Shown here: in pieces, positions 55,542-64,000 of the stretch | How positions within the stretch are numbered: position 1 is the first letter of the stretch | Layout of the letters: each line of letters begins with the position of its first letter | DNA from: Chondrus crispus | Lineage: Eukaryota > Rhodophyta > Florideophyceae > Gigartinales > Gigartinaceae | DNA: 64,000 bases | Reading direction: 5' to 3' | Assembly: GCF_000350225.1 (NCBI RefSeq) | Contig: NW_005179034.1 | Coordinates: 109,331 to 173,330 of the forward strand | The notes under the pieces: model-generated | Told to the model about the DNA's origin: nothing | What the model saw: the letters and a program-made list of their open reading frames with translations, nothing else | The model's database searches: none | Translations under genes and position numbers: made by a program

Positions 55542-56212
55542 TGTAGTATAATGACCGGCGCGAGCGCGCGGAGGTCATCGGACGGCCGTATACGGTATAC
55601 ACGTGGGCGGCTGTGCCCACGTGTAGCGAGCGCGCGCGCATGCCGAGCGGTCGTAATCTGGCGTACGTGTACAGTAGTGCACGTGTCGTCCGAGCGGTAG
55701 TTTACGCGTGTTACGTGTGCGCGTTAGCACACGTGTCGTCCGTGCGGTAGTCTGTAAGCAACACGCGTGTACAGTAGTGCACACGTGTAGTAGCAGCGTC
55801 CGTGCGGTAGTAGCAATTATGGCGCTAGTTTTTTAATTGTGTACAGTACCCGGCACGCACTAGGCGGCAGGTACTGTACTACTGTACTGAGACAGCTGTC
55901 CGAGGCGTCCCTCTGCGGGGTTAAGACCTGGCCCCCGTCCCCACCAGTAAACGGGGGCAAGCTCGCCCCCGTTCCTTTTGCGCCTACGTACGTCCGCTTT
56001 CGGTTGTCTGTCGCGCGCGCTGGCTTCTAACCCGTTACCGGTCGCTCCCGTTCACGCAACACGGGGCGACTGCGCGTAACCGGCCAGTGAGCCACTCCCT
56101 TTTCGCGAGCTCGTCCGATCGGTTCAATTGGCGCGTCGCGTCCGCGCCGCGTGCTCCCTCGCTAAAGCCTCCGCCTCTCACCCAACGCAGGGCGGAGAGG
56201 AGTTATCCCACA
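55542..56212 (+). repeat. 3' LTR of element 4
   Basis: 671 bp, TGTAGTATAATG to TTATCCCACA, followed by the duplication CAGAG at 56213-56217. The promoter of the antisense ORF must lie here or in the adjoining 90 bp. Confidence 0.9.
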
Positions 56213-57175
56213 CAGAGCAGCATGCTCTGGTACACCCAATTGTACTACGAAGTTCATGAAAGTACTGTAGATGTCTTCCCAGTTTTCTCCGTCACCGCCC
56301 CCAAATATGTCCGCGCGGTCCTTGAAGCGTTGAGCGAGTTTGTTCAATACTGTCACAGTATGTGGGGATACACCTTGTGGTCCTGGAATCTTGCTCGGGT
56401 GTACTCCGCAGTGCGCGTGTGTGTTTCGGCGATGCAGGGGCACAAATTGTCGGTCGTCGTTCGGTCTGCTGCTGGTTACAGCCGGTCCCGTCCGAAATGG
56501 GGCATGTCGGTTTTCTTTCGTTGCAGCGTCGGTACCTTCCGCCGTAGCAAAAAGTCGGCGCGGGATCTGCTCGGTTTCGGTCGGCGCCGGGGCGGCGACA
56601 TCGTTGTGAAGTAGTTCTTCTGGGGTAACTCGATCGGGCTCGCTAGGAAGCGTTGTCGCTCGTGCGTAGTCCATCCTCCTAGTCGACAGCGTCCTGATTC
56701 CTTCCTCAACAATTTCCCGAGCCAGATCGACGGCGTCCTGGCATGACTGCTCGTCGCTGTAATAGCTCGCTAGTGCTTTCTTTATCTGGAGGCCTCTTCG
56801 TTTCTCTATGCCTCCGTTCCGTGCGTAGATGAGATCACGCATCTCTTTGTACATGCGATGTGCGGAACTGCCATTGATAACTTCCCCGGCGAACAGGGTC
56901 TCGGGACGGACAAGGTCTGTGAAGCTCTCGCGGATGTCTGCTCCATAGGTTCTTTGCTGGATAATAACCTGCATCCATGTCAGGATATAGACTTGTTTCG
57001 AAGACGATTCATCAGGGCTCCAGGAAATATCGTCAGTTCTCTCGAATGCTGAAGCAGTCTGAGAGGCTGGCACATGCGTCAGCCTGGCCAAATTGGGAGT
57101 TTCTTGAGCTCCAGTGTCGGATGATTCTGCGTGTGACTCTTCACTTCCAGACATCGTGTCCTGGCCGTAGTCCAA
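56213..57175 (-). pseudogene. Copia gag, N-terminal part before the nested insertion
   Basis: ATG at 57175 (MDYGQDTMSGSEESHAESSD). An acidic start is followed by a helical region with WMQVIIQQRTYGADIRESF and DAVDLAREIVEEGIRTLSTR. It is interrupted at the element 4 insertion after PEHAAL. The open frame runs on into the gypsy LTR to 56162, but those residues are not gag. On the other side of the insert the protein continues as RIIENIL. Confidence 0.85.
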
Positions 57176-57200
57176 AAATAGCTAGCTGACAATTCCGGAA

Positions 57201-57680
57201 TGATGTCGGCCTAAAACTACTCGGGCTGCGGGACTGGGTATTGGAAGCTGGAGAGAAGAGAGAGGCAATTGAAGTGGACGGTGGTGAGAAACTGGAGATC
57301 TGTTTGGAATGAGTTTAGTTATAGAGCGCCCACCTTCCGTAGCTCCAACGCTTCTTGTCGACGCAGTGCAGAAACTGTATGGAAAGGTATGTAAAACGCT
57401 AGCTAGGGCCCTAGGGTGCCGTCTGTCGCTCGCTTAAGTACAGCCGCTGCTTACACCGCCCTGCGCCCGGTTCCGTCTCGCCCCTTGGCACAACCCCCAT
57501 CGGTCGCGGACAAGAGGCGCGGCCGGAGACATACAACAAACAACAATTCGAACGACGTTCTCCTCAAAGTGCGCTGCGAATTTCCTTCCCGCGGTCTGAT
57601 GACTGTCGGCTAAACTGACCAGTGGGTTCCATGTCCTTTGGTTGGTACTGTACGGTCCTCTGCATTTGCTCACCAACAGG
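57201..57680 (-). repeat. 5' LTR of the copia element
   Basis: 480 bp, partner of 40216-40700, followed by GGAAT at 57681-57685. It promotes transcription leftward. Confidence 0.85.
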
Positions 57681-57685
57681 AATAG

Positions 57686-58208
57686 CAGTTTTGAATACGC
57701 AGAAAGTTTAAGAATGTCCATGTTTCCCTTTTTAAACTGGCGCTTTGGTTTCAAATATATTTTACATGCGGTTTAAACGCGGTTTACAGATGCATATTGA
57801 GTAGATAGTTCTCAGTTTTACTGTCGCTTTTGGTTTCGAAGTTAGTTTACATGCGGTTTTAAGGTAGTTTTAAAACGCTTCTTTCCAGACATACCTAAAA
57901 ACGACCAGGAAGAACATGGAATTCTCACAAAGTTCTTTCTGTCCCCAAGTCAGGAGTCAAGTACAGTGGCGGGTGTATCTTCTTCTTGCTTGTTGAGGAA
58001 GCGCAAGTCGAGAATGCAATAAGTCGAATAGTGTCCTCATTTGAGGACAACAGTCCAATAGACACTAAATGGATGGAGACGGGATCGAAGAAATTGGTTT
58101 TTATTGCGATTGCATTTGGAATACCCTTTCAACGTCACAGGGTTCTCTGGATGTCTGTACTAAGGTGTTGTCAAAGACTCAATGTCTTGAGCATTGGCCA
58201 ACGGTCTT
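57686..58208. other. Intergenic region with 3' flank of secreted-protein gene
   Basis: A/T-rich with a loose repeat of TTTACATGCGGTTT (57763 and 57850). The right part (about 58000-58190) resembles 60985-61100, which lies in the same position downstream of the paralogous gene (TTTTATTG-GATTGCAT), so it is duplicated 3' flanking sequence. A short palindrome TGTCCTCATTTGAGGACA lies near 58033. Confidence 0.5.
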
Positions 58209-59756
58209 CTAGCTAGCGATATCTGCGACGTACGGGTAGTACGCCCAGTTTTCAGCGGATTCTTGATTGCAGTACCCGCTCCTCAGCTTGTTGCTGATGA
58301 CCCTTGTGGAAACCTTCTTCAATCGGCAAAGGGAAATGGCCGATTCTTTCCTGCTGGAGTAGGATAACTGCAGTTGATTGCTGTTGAGAATTTGTCTCGC
58401 TGTTTCGCTGGTGACACACTCATACTTCACGTCGCAACGGCGTTCTTTGCAGGCCATGGTCTTACGGTCAGTGATTTCATAGCACACTCCTGAGGGGACG
58501 GAAACTTGAGCACATGGACATTCTGTAGGCATGGAAAGTGGGGCGTCGGAGGTATCAGACTGGCCAGAAAGTTTAGTGCCATTGCGGGGGGGCTTTTTGT
58601 TTTGTCGGCCGTACTTTCCGCGCTTGTCCTTGTTCCGACTTCCACCCTTCTTGCCCCTTCCGCTTCTACCGTTGTGGGGCCTACCGCCCTTCTTGCCTCT
58701 TCCGCGCTTGTCCTTGTGGCGCATGCCACCCTTCTCATCCGTTCCGCGTCTGCCCTTGTGGAGCCTACCGCCCTTCTTTCCTCTTCTGCGCTTGTCTTTG
58801 TTCTGACTCCCACCCTTCTCATCCATTCCGACTTTAACTTTGTGGGGCCTACCGTCTTTCTCGCCTCTTCCGCGTTTGCCACCCTTCTCATCCATTCTGC
58901 GTCTGCCCTTGTCGAGCCTACCGCCCTTCTTTCCTCTTCCGCGCTTGTCCTTGTTCCGACTTCCACCCTTCTTGCCCCTTCCGCTTCTACCGTTGTGGGG
59001 CCTACCGCCCTTCTGGCCTCTTCCGCGTTTACCCTTATGGCGCATGCCACCCTTCTTGCTGCTTCCGCTTCTACCGTTGTGGGGCCTACCGCCCTTCTTT
59101 CCTCTTCCGCGCTTGTCCTTGTTCCGACTTCCACCCTTCTCATCCCTTCTGCCTCTAACTTTGCGGGGCCTACCGCCTTTCTCGTCCCTTCCGTGTCTGC
59201 CCTTGTAGCGCGTACCACCCTTTTTTCCCCTTCCGCGTCTTCCTTTGTGGCGTTTGCCACCCTTCTTGCCTTTGCGTTTCCTTTCCCCACCGTCGTCATT
59301 GTCCGACTTTCCCAATCGGCGCTGTTTTGTGCCCTCCCGCCTCTCCTTGCTCATGTCCTTTTTCCCCCTTGAGCCACTTGAGTGACGTTCTCCTCTGCCC
59401 TTGCCCTTGTTCGCTTTGGAACCTTCAGAACCATTCACACGAATTACGTGGGATTGAATATCAGAAGCGGAACTATCTTGATCAGGATTCCGATTTTCGT
59501 CATAACTTTTGAAAGTTCCGAGCTCCTCTGAGGCACTCGTGTTGATGTTGTTGGGTGATGTGTCTTCACTACAGTCGGCGGTATCTTCAGTACAGTCGGT
59601 CGTATCTGGCTCAAGCGCACTGGGACCTGTGTACAAGGGTGGAGTAGGCAGCCTTAGGATGTTAGTAATCCCGTGGCTGGCGTAGGTGGAGGGCAATGTG
59701 GCTGCGTAAACAGTGGCAAGTATGCAAAAGAAGGCAAGGCAGGATAAGGACCTCAT
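58209..59756 (-). CDS. Secreted Lys/Gly-rich repeat protein, 515 aa
   Basis: ATG at 59756. A signal peptide (RSLSCLAFFCILATVYA, cleavage likely after residue 18 or 19) is followed by an acidic segment with Thr/Asp/Glu/Cys (TDCTEDTADCSED, about 55-70) and then a strongly basic repeat region (about 130-390) of 15-residue modules of the type KRGRGKKGGRPHNGRSG. The C-terminal domain (about 400-515) has eight cysteines: ECPC, GVC, MAC, RRC, YECVTSE, SLCRLKKVSTR and GYC. It is a paralog of the gene at 61126-63177. An extracellular matrix or cell-wall role is inference; no enzyme motif is present. No intron is needed. Confidence 0.8.
   Translation of the reverse strand: MRSLSCLAFFCILATVYAATLPSTYASHGITNILRLPTPPLYTGPSALEPDTTDCTEDTADCSEDTSPNNINTSASEELGTFKSYDENRNPDQDSSASDIQSHVIRVNGSEGSKANKGKGRGERHSSGSRGKKDMSKERREGTKQRRLGKSDNDDGGERKRKGKKGGKRHKGRRGRGKKGGTRYKGRHGRDEKGGRPRKVRGRRDEKGGSRNKDKRGRGKKGGRPHNGRSGSSKKGGMRHKGKRGRGQKGGRPHNGRSGRGKKGGSRNKDKRGRGKKGGRLDKGRRRMDEKGGKRGRGEKDGRPHKVKVGMDEKGGSQNKDKRRRGKKGGRLHKGRRGTDEKGGMRHKDKRGRGKKGGRPHNGRSGRGKKGGSRNKDKRGKYGRQNKKPPRNGTKLSGQSDTSDAPLSMPTECPCAQVSVPSGVCYEITDRKTMACKERRCDVKYECVTSETARQILNSNQLQLSYSSRKESAISLCRLKKVSTRVISNKLRSGYCNQESAENWAYYPYVADIAS
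58600..59290 (-). repeat. Coding tandem repeat of about 45 bp (KKGG modules)
   Basis: Units of about 15 codons alternate between GRPHNGRSGRGKKGG, SRNKDKRGRGKKGG and RLDKGRRRMDEKGG types. Copies are imperfect but in frame throughout. Confidence 0.75.
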
Positions 59757-61125
59757 TGTGAGATGCTTGAGTCGCTGTAGGGGCCAGTCTTTTCCCGGAG
59801 AGTGAAGTGTTTGGTTTTTGGTTCTGGCAGAGGCAGCTGTGAGATGGAGTTTTGTTTTGCATATTTATAAGCCCTGTCTTCAAGCTAGATGAGAAGGTTT
59901 TGGCAAGGGTTGAGATGTGGAGAGTGCAGGTGTACATTATTACGAGGCACGCAAGCAGGGGAGGGGTGTTTGAGTGCCAAGTTGGTCGTGTAAGGGATGG
60001 AACAGTTTAGAGATACAGGGTAGAGCGGGGGGTCTCAAATTTCTTCTGTTTATAAGAAGGACTAGTGGGGGAGAGGAGAAAGTTTGCGATTGCAAAAGCT
60101 GCCACGAAGCCGATGGGATTGACAAGCGACCGTAACTCAAAATCTTTTCAAGATGGAGGTGATGAGGTATCCCAATGACATGAAAATTTTCGTAAACGTT
60201 TGTGGAGAGATAAGAAATGTAGACTGCTCGAATAGGTGATCAGCTTTCTCTGGCAAAGCAAAAGGCTCCGTAAAGTGCGATATTGAGGGGAGAAGCAGAC
60301 GCAAATGCGAATCTAAAGGGTAAATGTAGTTATCTAAAATACAATTGGGAAGTGTAGATCACAATTAATTTGCGTCACTAACAGGTGACATTGCTGGACA
60401 ACGTGAATCGCGATTCTGGGATGGCATGTGTCATGATTCCCATGCACAGCTCACACACCTGTACCACGCACACACGTAGCACAGATGTAGCTCCCCAGGC
60501 AGCGCCGCCGCCACCGGCGCCGCTCCCCTTCTTGGTTGAAAAAATTATTGGAAATGCTTTTACTCCCGTTCAACCAATCCATTCATGCCAAATGTCAGGG
60601 TGCTTGCGTGCTAGCACACCGTGCTCGTCGTTAGGAACGGCCCTTAGTCGCACACGGTCCGTCTCCCTCAGTAAACTCGGGCATCGTTCCTTGCACCACA
60701 GCATGCACATCTCGATTATTGCGGCAGCTGTCTTCGATGAGCAGATCGGAGATCGTAGAGTCGGGTCTATCTGGCACACAGCGTCGTCCTCTCCGTGCGA
60801 GGTATTGTCTTTCCACGTTTCAGTCTCCCAGAGAACAATGGTCTTCAACCGCCGCGCCGCCCTGAATCTTTCGTGATGTATGCTACAGGCCTTAATCGAA
60901 TGTACGCAATGTTAGTTACCTGTGTCGATCGGCAAAGGTCGGGCCCTCATGGAGATGGCGTGTGGAGAATTAATTTGCAAGATGTCAAGAACAATGATGG
61001 CTAGTCCAAAGTCCTTTCCTTTTATTGTGATTGCATATCGATTACCATTTCGGAATCTTCAGAGATACTACGCTACGTGGAGATTGGTTGGAGTCCATCA
61101 TGAACACCACTGCTCGAGTAGTGCT
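59757..61125. other. Intergenic region: promoter and flanks of the tandem paralogs
   Basis: From about 59900 to 60330 it matches 63340-63800 upstream of the second gene (shared AAAGCTGCCACGAAGCCG, GGGATTGACAAGCGACCGT, AATCTTTTCAAG), so the duplication unit included the promoter region. The middle holds a 93-codon minus-strand frame at 60570-60848 (MKTIVLWETETWKDNTSH) without a known motif, possibly a relic. The right end is duplicated 3' flank. Confidence 0.55.
59861..59870 (-). promoter_or_regulatory. TATA box of the 515-aa secreted-protein gene
   Basis: TTATAAATAT on the minus strand, about 105 bp upstream of the ATG at 59756. Confidence 0.6.
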
Positions 61126-63177
61126 CTAGGCCGTTGTGTACGGGGAGTACGCCCAGGAATCCACCTTCTCTTCATGGCAGAAACCTGCCTTCAAGCGATC
61201 GTGCACCAACCGGGTACTGATCTTCTTGAGTCGGCAAAGCGTCGAAGCTTCCTGTCGCGTTCTCTGCGCCACGTTCAGCTGGCCGTCCGTGTCGTTCAGT
61301 GCCTGCACGACTTGTCTCGAGGCCTCGCTCGTTACACACTCATACTTCGGCTCGCATTTACGCGATCTGCAAGCTTTTGTGTCGAAGTCTGTCATCGTAT
61401 AACACGTGCTTGAGGGGCTGGCGACTTGAGCGCAAGAGCACTCGGATGGCATCCCAGGGGGGGCTCCTGACGTTTCTGATTGACCAGAAAATGTATAGGT
61501 CGGAGGCCTCGAAGGCTTGGACCTGGGGTTGCGACCCCCGGAGCGGGGCTTCTTTGGGTTGCGGGGCCTCTTACGCGGGGGGCTGCGAGTGCGCGGCTTC
61601 TTTGGGTTGCGCGGCCTCTTACGCGGGGGAGTGCGAGTGCGTGGTTTCTTTGGGTTGCGCGGCCTCTTACGCGGGGGAGTGCGAGTGCGTGGCTTCTTGG
61701 GGTTGCGCGGCCTCTTACGCGGGGGAGTGCGAGTGCGTGGCTTCTTGGGGTTGCGCGGCCTCTTACGCGGGGGGCCGCGAGTGCGTGGTTTCTTGGGGTT
61801 GCGCGGCCTCTTACGCGGGGGGCCGCGAGTGCGTGGCTTCTTGGGGTTGCGGGGTCTCTTACGCGGGGGAGTGCGAGTGCGTGGTTTCTTGGGATTGCGC
61901 GGCTTCTTACGCGGGGGAGTGCGAGTGCGTGGTTTCTTTGGGTTGCGCGGCCTCTTACGCGGGGGAGTGCGAGTGCGTGGTTTCTTGGGGTTGCGCGGCT
62001 TCTTACGCGGGGGAGTGCGAGTGCGTGGTTTCTTGGGGTTGCGCGGCTTCTTACGCGGGGGAGTGCGAGTGCGTGGTTTCTTTGGGTTGCGCGGCCTCTT
62101 ACGCGGGGGGCCGCGAGTGCGTGGCTTCTTGGGGTTGCGGGGTCTCTTACGCGGGGGAGTGCGAGTGCGTGGTTTCTTTGGGTTGCGGGGTCTCTTACGC
62201 GGGGGAGTGCCAGTGCGTGGTTTCTTGGGGTTGCGGGGTCTCTTACGCGGGGGAGTGCGAGTGCGTGGTTTCTTGGGGTTGCGCGGCTTCTTACCCGGGT
62301 GAGTGCGAGTGCGCGACTTCTTTGGCTTGCGACCGGGTCTCGGCTTTGTGCGCTTGACCCTGGGCTTGGTAGGCTTCGTTCGCTTAGGGTTCACGCGATC
62401 TTTCTTATTCTTGCGCCTGTCGTCGGGGCGTCCTCCCGCGTATGCAGCACGAAGAGCATTAGCAATAGAGCCAAAGTAGGACTTGTTCTGTAGGGAAGCA
62501 GTGTTCCCGTTTGTGTCACCGGTGAGATCGTGTGGGGTAATATGCATCCTGTCCGTCGTTTCGCTCCCTTCCAAATCTTCCGGGAATGCCACCGGAGATT
62601 CAGGCTCCTCTAAAAAATCGGTCCTTTCCCCCTCAGTAGCAGGCCCATCATCCGCCTCAGACTCGTCTGTGTCAAACTCTTCCCAATCATCAAACTCTTC
62701 CCAATCATCAAACTCGTGTTCCGGATCGTAGTAGTCTTCTTGCGAATTTTCTGACTCCGAAATTTCAGACGTCCCGTCTGGAACTTCAAAGTCCTCCTCT
62801 GGAATCGTGAGGTCTTCCCCCGACGCATCAATGTCCTCTACCGGAATGACAGACCCCTCCTTGGTAGGGTCGGACTCCTCCTCCGGAATATCAGCGGACT
62901 CCTCCTCCGGAATATCAGCGGACATCTCCTCCTCGCCCAAGTCCTCCGAAATAGCAGAGTCTTCCACCAAATCATCAAAGTGTTCCCCCAAAAGATCAGA
63001 CCCTTCTTCCGAGAAATCGGAAGAATTACTCTCCCGCTCTGGAAAATCTGGCTGTAGCGCCGGAAAAGCAGACCTCTGCAAGTCTTTAACGCCATCTGTG
63101 GTGTAAGCGGATGGCAAAGTGGCTGCGTACACGCTCGCAAATATGCAGAAAACGGCGAGGCAGCGTAACGACCTCAT
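61126..63177 (-). CDS. Secreted acidic-basic block protein with Pro/Arg/Lys repeats, 683 aa
   Basis: ATG at 63177. The signal peptide (RSLRCLAVFCIFASVYA) is followed by a very acidic N-terminal part (about 35-205; repeats such as IPEEESAD and DDWEEFDDWEEFD), then a hinge and a strongly basic part (about 245-555). The basic part has about fifteen 16-residue units KKPRTRTPPRKRPRNP. The C-terminal domain has the same eight-cysteine pattern as the neighbouring paralog (ECSC, STC, KAC, RKC, YECVTSE, TLCRLKKISTR, GFC). The opposite charges suggest self-association or binding to sulfated polysaccharide, which is inference. The frame is intact and intronless. Confidence 0.8.
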   Translation of the reverse strand: MRSLRCLAVFCIFASVYAATLPSAYTTDGVKDLQRSAFPALQPDFPERESNSSDFSEEGSDLLGEHFDDLVEDSAISEDLGEEEMSADIPEEESADIPEEESDPTKEGSVIPVEDIDASGEDLTIPEEDFEVPDGTSEISESENSQEDYYDPEHEFDDWEEFDDWEEFDTDESEADDGPATEGERTDFLEEPESPVAFPEDLEGSETTDRMHITPHDLTGDTNGNTASLQNKSYFGSIANALRAAYAGGRPDDRRKNKKDRVNPKRTKPTKPRVKRTKPRPGRKPKKSRTRTHPGKKPRNPKKPRTRTPPRKRPRNPKKPRTGTPPRKRPRNPKKPRTRTPPRKRPRNPKKPRTRGPPRKRPRNPKKPRTRTPPRKKPRNPKKPRTRTPPRKKPRNPKKPRTRTPPRKRPRNPKKPRTRTPPRKKPRNPKKPRTRTPPRKRPRNPKKPRTRGPPRKRPRNPKKPRTRGPPRKRPRNPKKPRTRTPPRKRPRNPKKPRTRTPPRKRPRNPKKPRTRTPPRKRPRNPKKPRTRSPPRKRPRNPKKPRSGGRNPRSKPSRPPTYTFSGQSETSGAPPGMPSECSCAQVASPSSTCYTMTDFDTKACRSRKCEPKYECVTSEASRQVVQALNDTDGQLNVAQRTRQEASTLCRLKKISTRLVHDRLKAGFCHEEKVDSWAYSPYTTA
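61545..62315 (-). repeat. Coding minisatellite, 48-bp unit, about 16 copies
   Basis: Units encode KKPRTRTPPRKRPRNP, with T/G/S and R/K variants at single positions. Copies are almost identical at the DNA level, which points to recent unequal exchange. Because the unit is a multiple of three and GC-rich, frames on the other strand are also open across it. Confidence 0.9.
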
Positions 63178-63298
63178 TGTGAAATTCCTGAGCCGCAGAA
63201 GTTACTAGTGTTTGTGTTGAGTGTGGAGTGCTTGGTAGTTTGGCACTGGTAGAGATGTGTGTGCGATGGGGTTTTGTTTTGGCTGGCCGGGTTCTGCC

Positions 63299-63306
63299 TT
63301 TTATAT
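63299..63306 (-). promoter_or_regulatory. TATA box of the 683-aa secreted-protein gene
   Basis: ATATAAAA on the minus strand, about 125 bp upstream of the ATG at 63177, in a flank homologous to that of the neighbouring paralog. Confidence 0.6.
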
Positions 63307-64000
63307 GCCGTGTGTTTAGTTTGGGGAGGGAGGATTTTGGTAGGGGTTGAGCCTTGGAGAGTGGAGATGTACATTATTACGGGGGGTGTATGCTGAGGAG
63401 CGGTACTAGAGTGAGTAATTGGTTCGGTAAGAGATGTGAGAGGAGAGGGATGCAGGGTAGAGTGGGGGTTCTGGAATTGTTCTGTTTAAAAGAGATAATA
63501 GAATGGGAGAGGAAATAGTTTTGGATTGCAAAGGCTGCCACGAAGCCGGCGGGATTGACAAGCGACCGTGACTTTAAATCTTTTCAAGGAGGGGTGATTA
63601 GTCATCGCAATGACATCGAAACCAACGGAGAGGCGCGAAAGTTTGCCGAGAGATTGGTAATCCAAACTGGTCGAGGAAGGGGCCGCCTTTCTTTAGCGCA
63701 GCAGTGGGCTCTGTATTGTGCGATATTGGGGCGTTTTTAGCAAAGAAAGACTCCGAGAGGAAAAAGCGGACGCATATGTATGCAAATCCAAAAAGTAAAC
63801 GTAATTACGCTACTGCCATTATGAAGGGGGGGAGGGAGGGAGGGGGAACGGCTACGTGCGGCCGGGCTCAAATAAACCGTAACTGCACCCGACCGGAAAT
63901 TAACGGAAATTCAAGGGTTTCCAGCCCTGGGCGTGCATTGGCCTTATTGACAACCCAATTCTCCCGGGTGCTATATATGCGTTATTCAACACCCGCATTT
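63307..64000. other. Upstream flank of the 683-aa gene
   Basis: Duplicated promoter-distal sequence (see 59900-60330), then a G-rich purine run at about 63825-63848 and a TATA-like GCTATATATGCG near 63970 at the window edge. That could belong to a further gene or element to the right. I see no coding sequence. Confidence 0.45.

Larger units (their letters stand above)
45137..56212 (+). mobile_element. Ty3/gypsy chromodomain element 4 with antisense ORF
   Basis: An 11,076-bp element inserted in the copia gag with a 5-bp duplication. LTRs of 671 bp differ at only about seven positions by eye, so the insertion is recent. Order: LTR, primer site, gag, pol (protease, RT, RNase H, integrase, chromodomain), a 2.5-kb antisense ORF, polypurine tract, LTR. 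Pol is uninterrupted for 1,427 codons. Gag has a TGA in its zinc knuckle and an internal frame change, and the pol ATG seen in element 3 is GTG here. Confidence 0.95.
40216..57680 (-). mobile_element. Ty1/copia element split by Ty3/gypsy element 4
   Basis: LTRs at 40216-40700 and 57201-57680 begin TGATGTCGG and end CACCAACA on the plus strand. GGAAT flanks both sides (40211-40215, 57681-57685), a perfect 5-bp duplication. The internal part is on the minus strand in copia order: gag, protease, integrase, RT, RNase H. Removing element 4 (45137-56212) and one copy of its CAGAG duplication rejoins gag in frame. Without the insert the copia element is about 6.4 kb. Its genes carry several frameshifts. 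Confidence 0.9.

Noticed and set aside
60570..60848. 93-codon minus-strand frame as a gene
   Set aside because: The composition looks protein-like, but there is no motif, flank or start context to support it; mentioned only as a possible relic.
61299..62493. Three long plus-strand frames across the 48-bp repeats
   Set aside because: A GC-rich unit whose length is a multiple of three keeps every frame open. The minus-strand frame has signal peptide, acidic and cysteine parts and is the real gene. The same applies to 58506-59372.

Overview
This window comes from a eukaryotic nuclear genome that is dense in transposable elements. The host genes that can be seen are intron-poor. The mix of chromodomain Ty3/gypsy and Ty1/copia elements, a large non-retroviral element and intronless secreted-protein genes would fit a red macroalga, but nothing in the sequence proves the taxon and I hold that only loosely.

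Layout. 1-5094: a solo LTR with a perfect 5-bp duplication, a copia RT/RNase H remnant (minus strand), then the 5' LTR, primer site and gag start of a Ty3/gypsy element (family A) that is cut off at 5094. 5095-17402: Ty3/gypsy element 2, a decayed chromodomain element with two ~1-kb LTRs and a 3.4-kb 3' tail that holds a MITE-like insertion. 17403-32784: a 15.4-kb block that is not a retrotransposon. Its genes face alternating directions with very short gaps. They encode a transposase-like tail, a beta-class DNA adenine/cytosine methyltransferase followed by a SET-like domain, a protein joining a ParB/Srx-like domain to a 2-oxoglutarate/Fe(II) dioxygenase, an unknown protein with a possible reader domain, and a large basic protein. 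The two modification genes diverge from long inverted repeats that flank an array of 19-bp palindromes. 32785-38843: Ty3/gypsy element 3 (minus strand), which lacks its integrase and 3' LTR. 40216-57680: a copia element (minus strand) with 5-bp duplications, whose gag is split by Ty3/gypsy element 4 (45137-56212, 5-bp duplication CAGAG). Element 4 is young, has a full-length pol and carries an intact 830-codon antisense ORF between pol and the 3' LTR. 57686-64000: host territory with two tandem paralogous genes for secreted, repeat-rich, charge-segregated proteins that share an eight-cysteine C-terminal domain.

How the parts relate. Retroelements have truncated both ends of the 17-32 kb block, and every gene in it carries stops or frameshifts, so the copy here is dead. 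The gene content still describes a mobile element with its own DNA-modification writer, an oxidative modifier and chromatin-type modules. That block and the antisense ORF of element 4 are the most unusual contents of the window.
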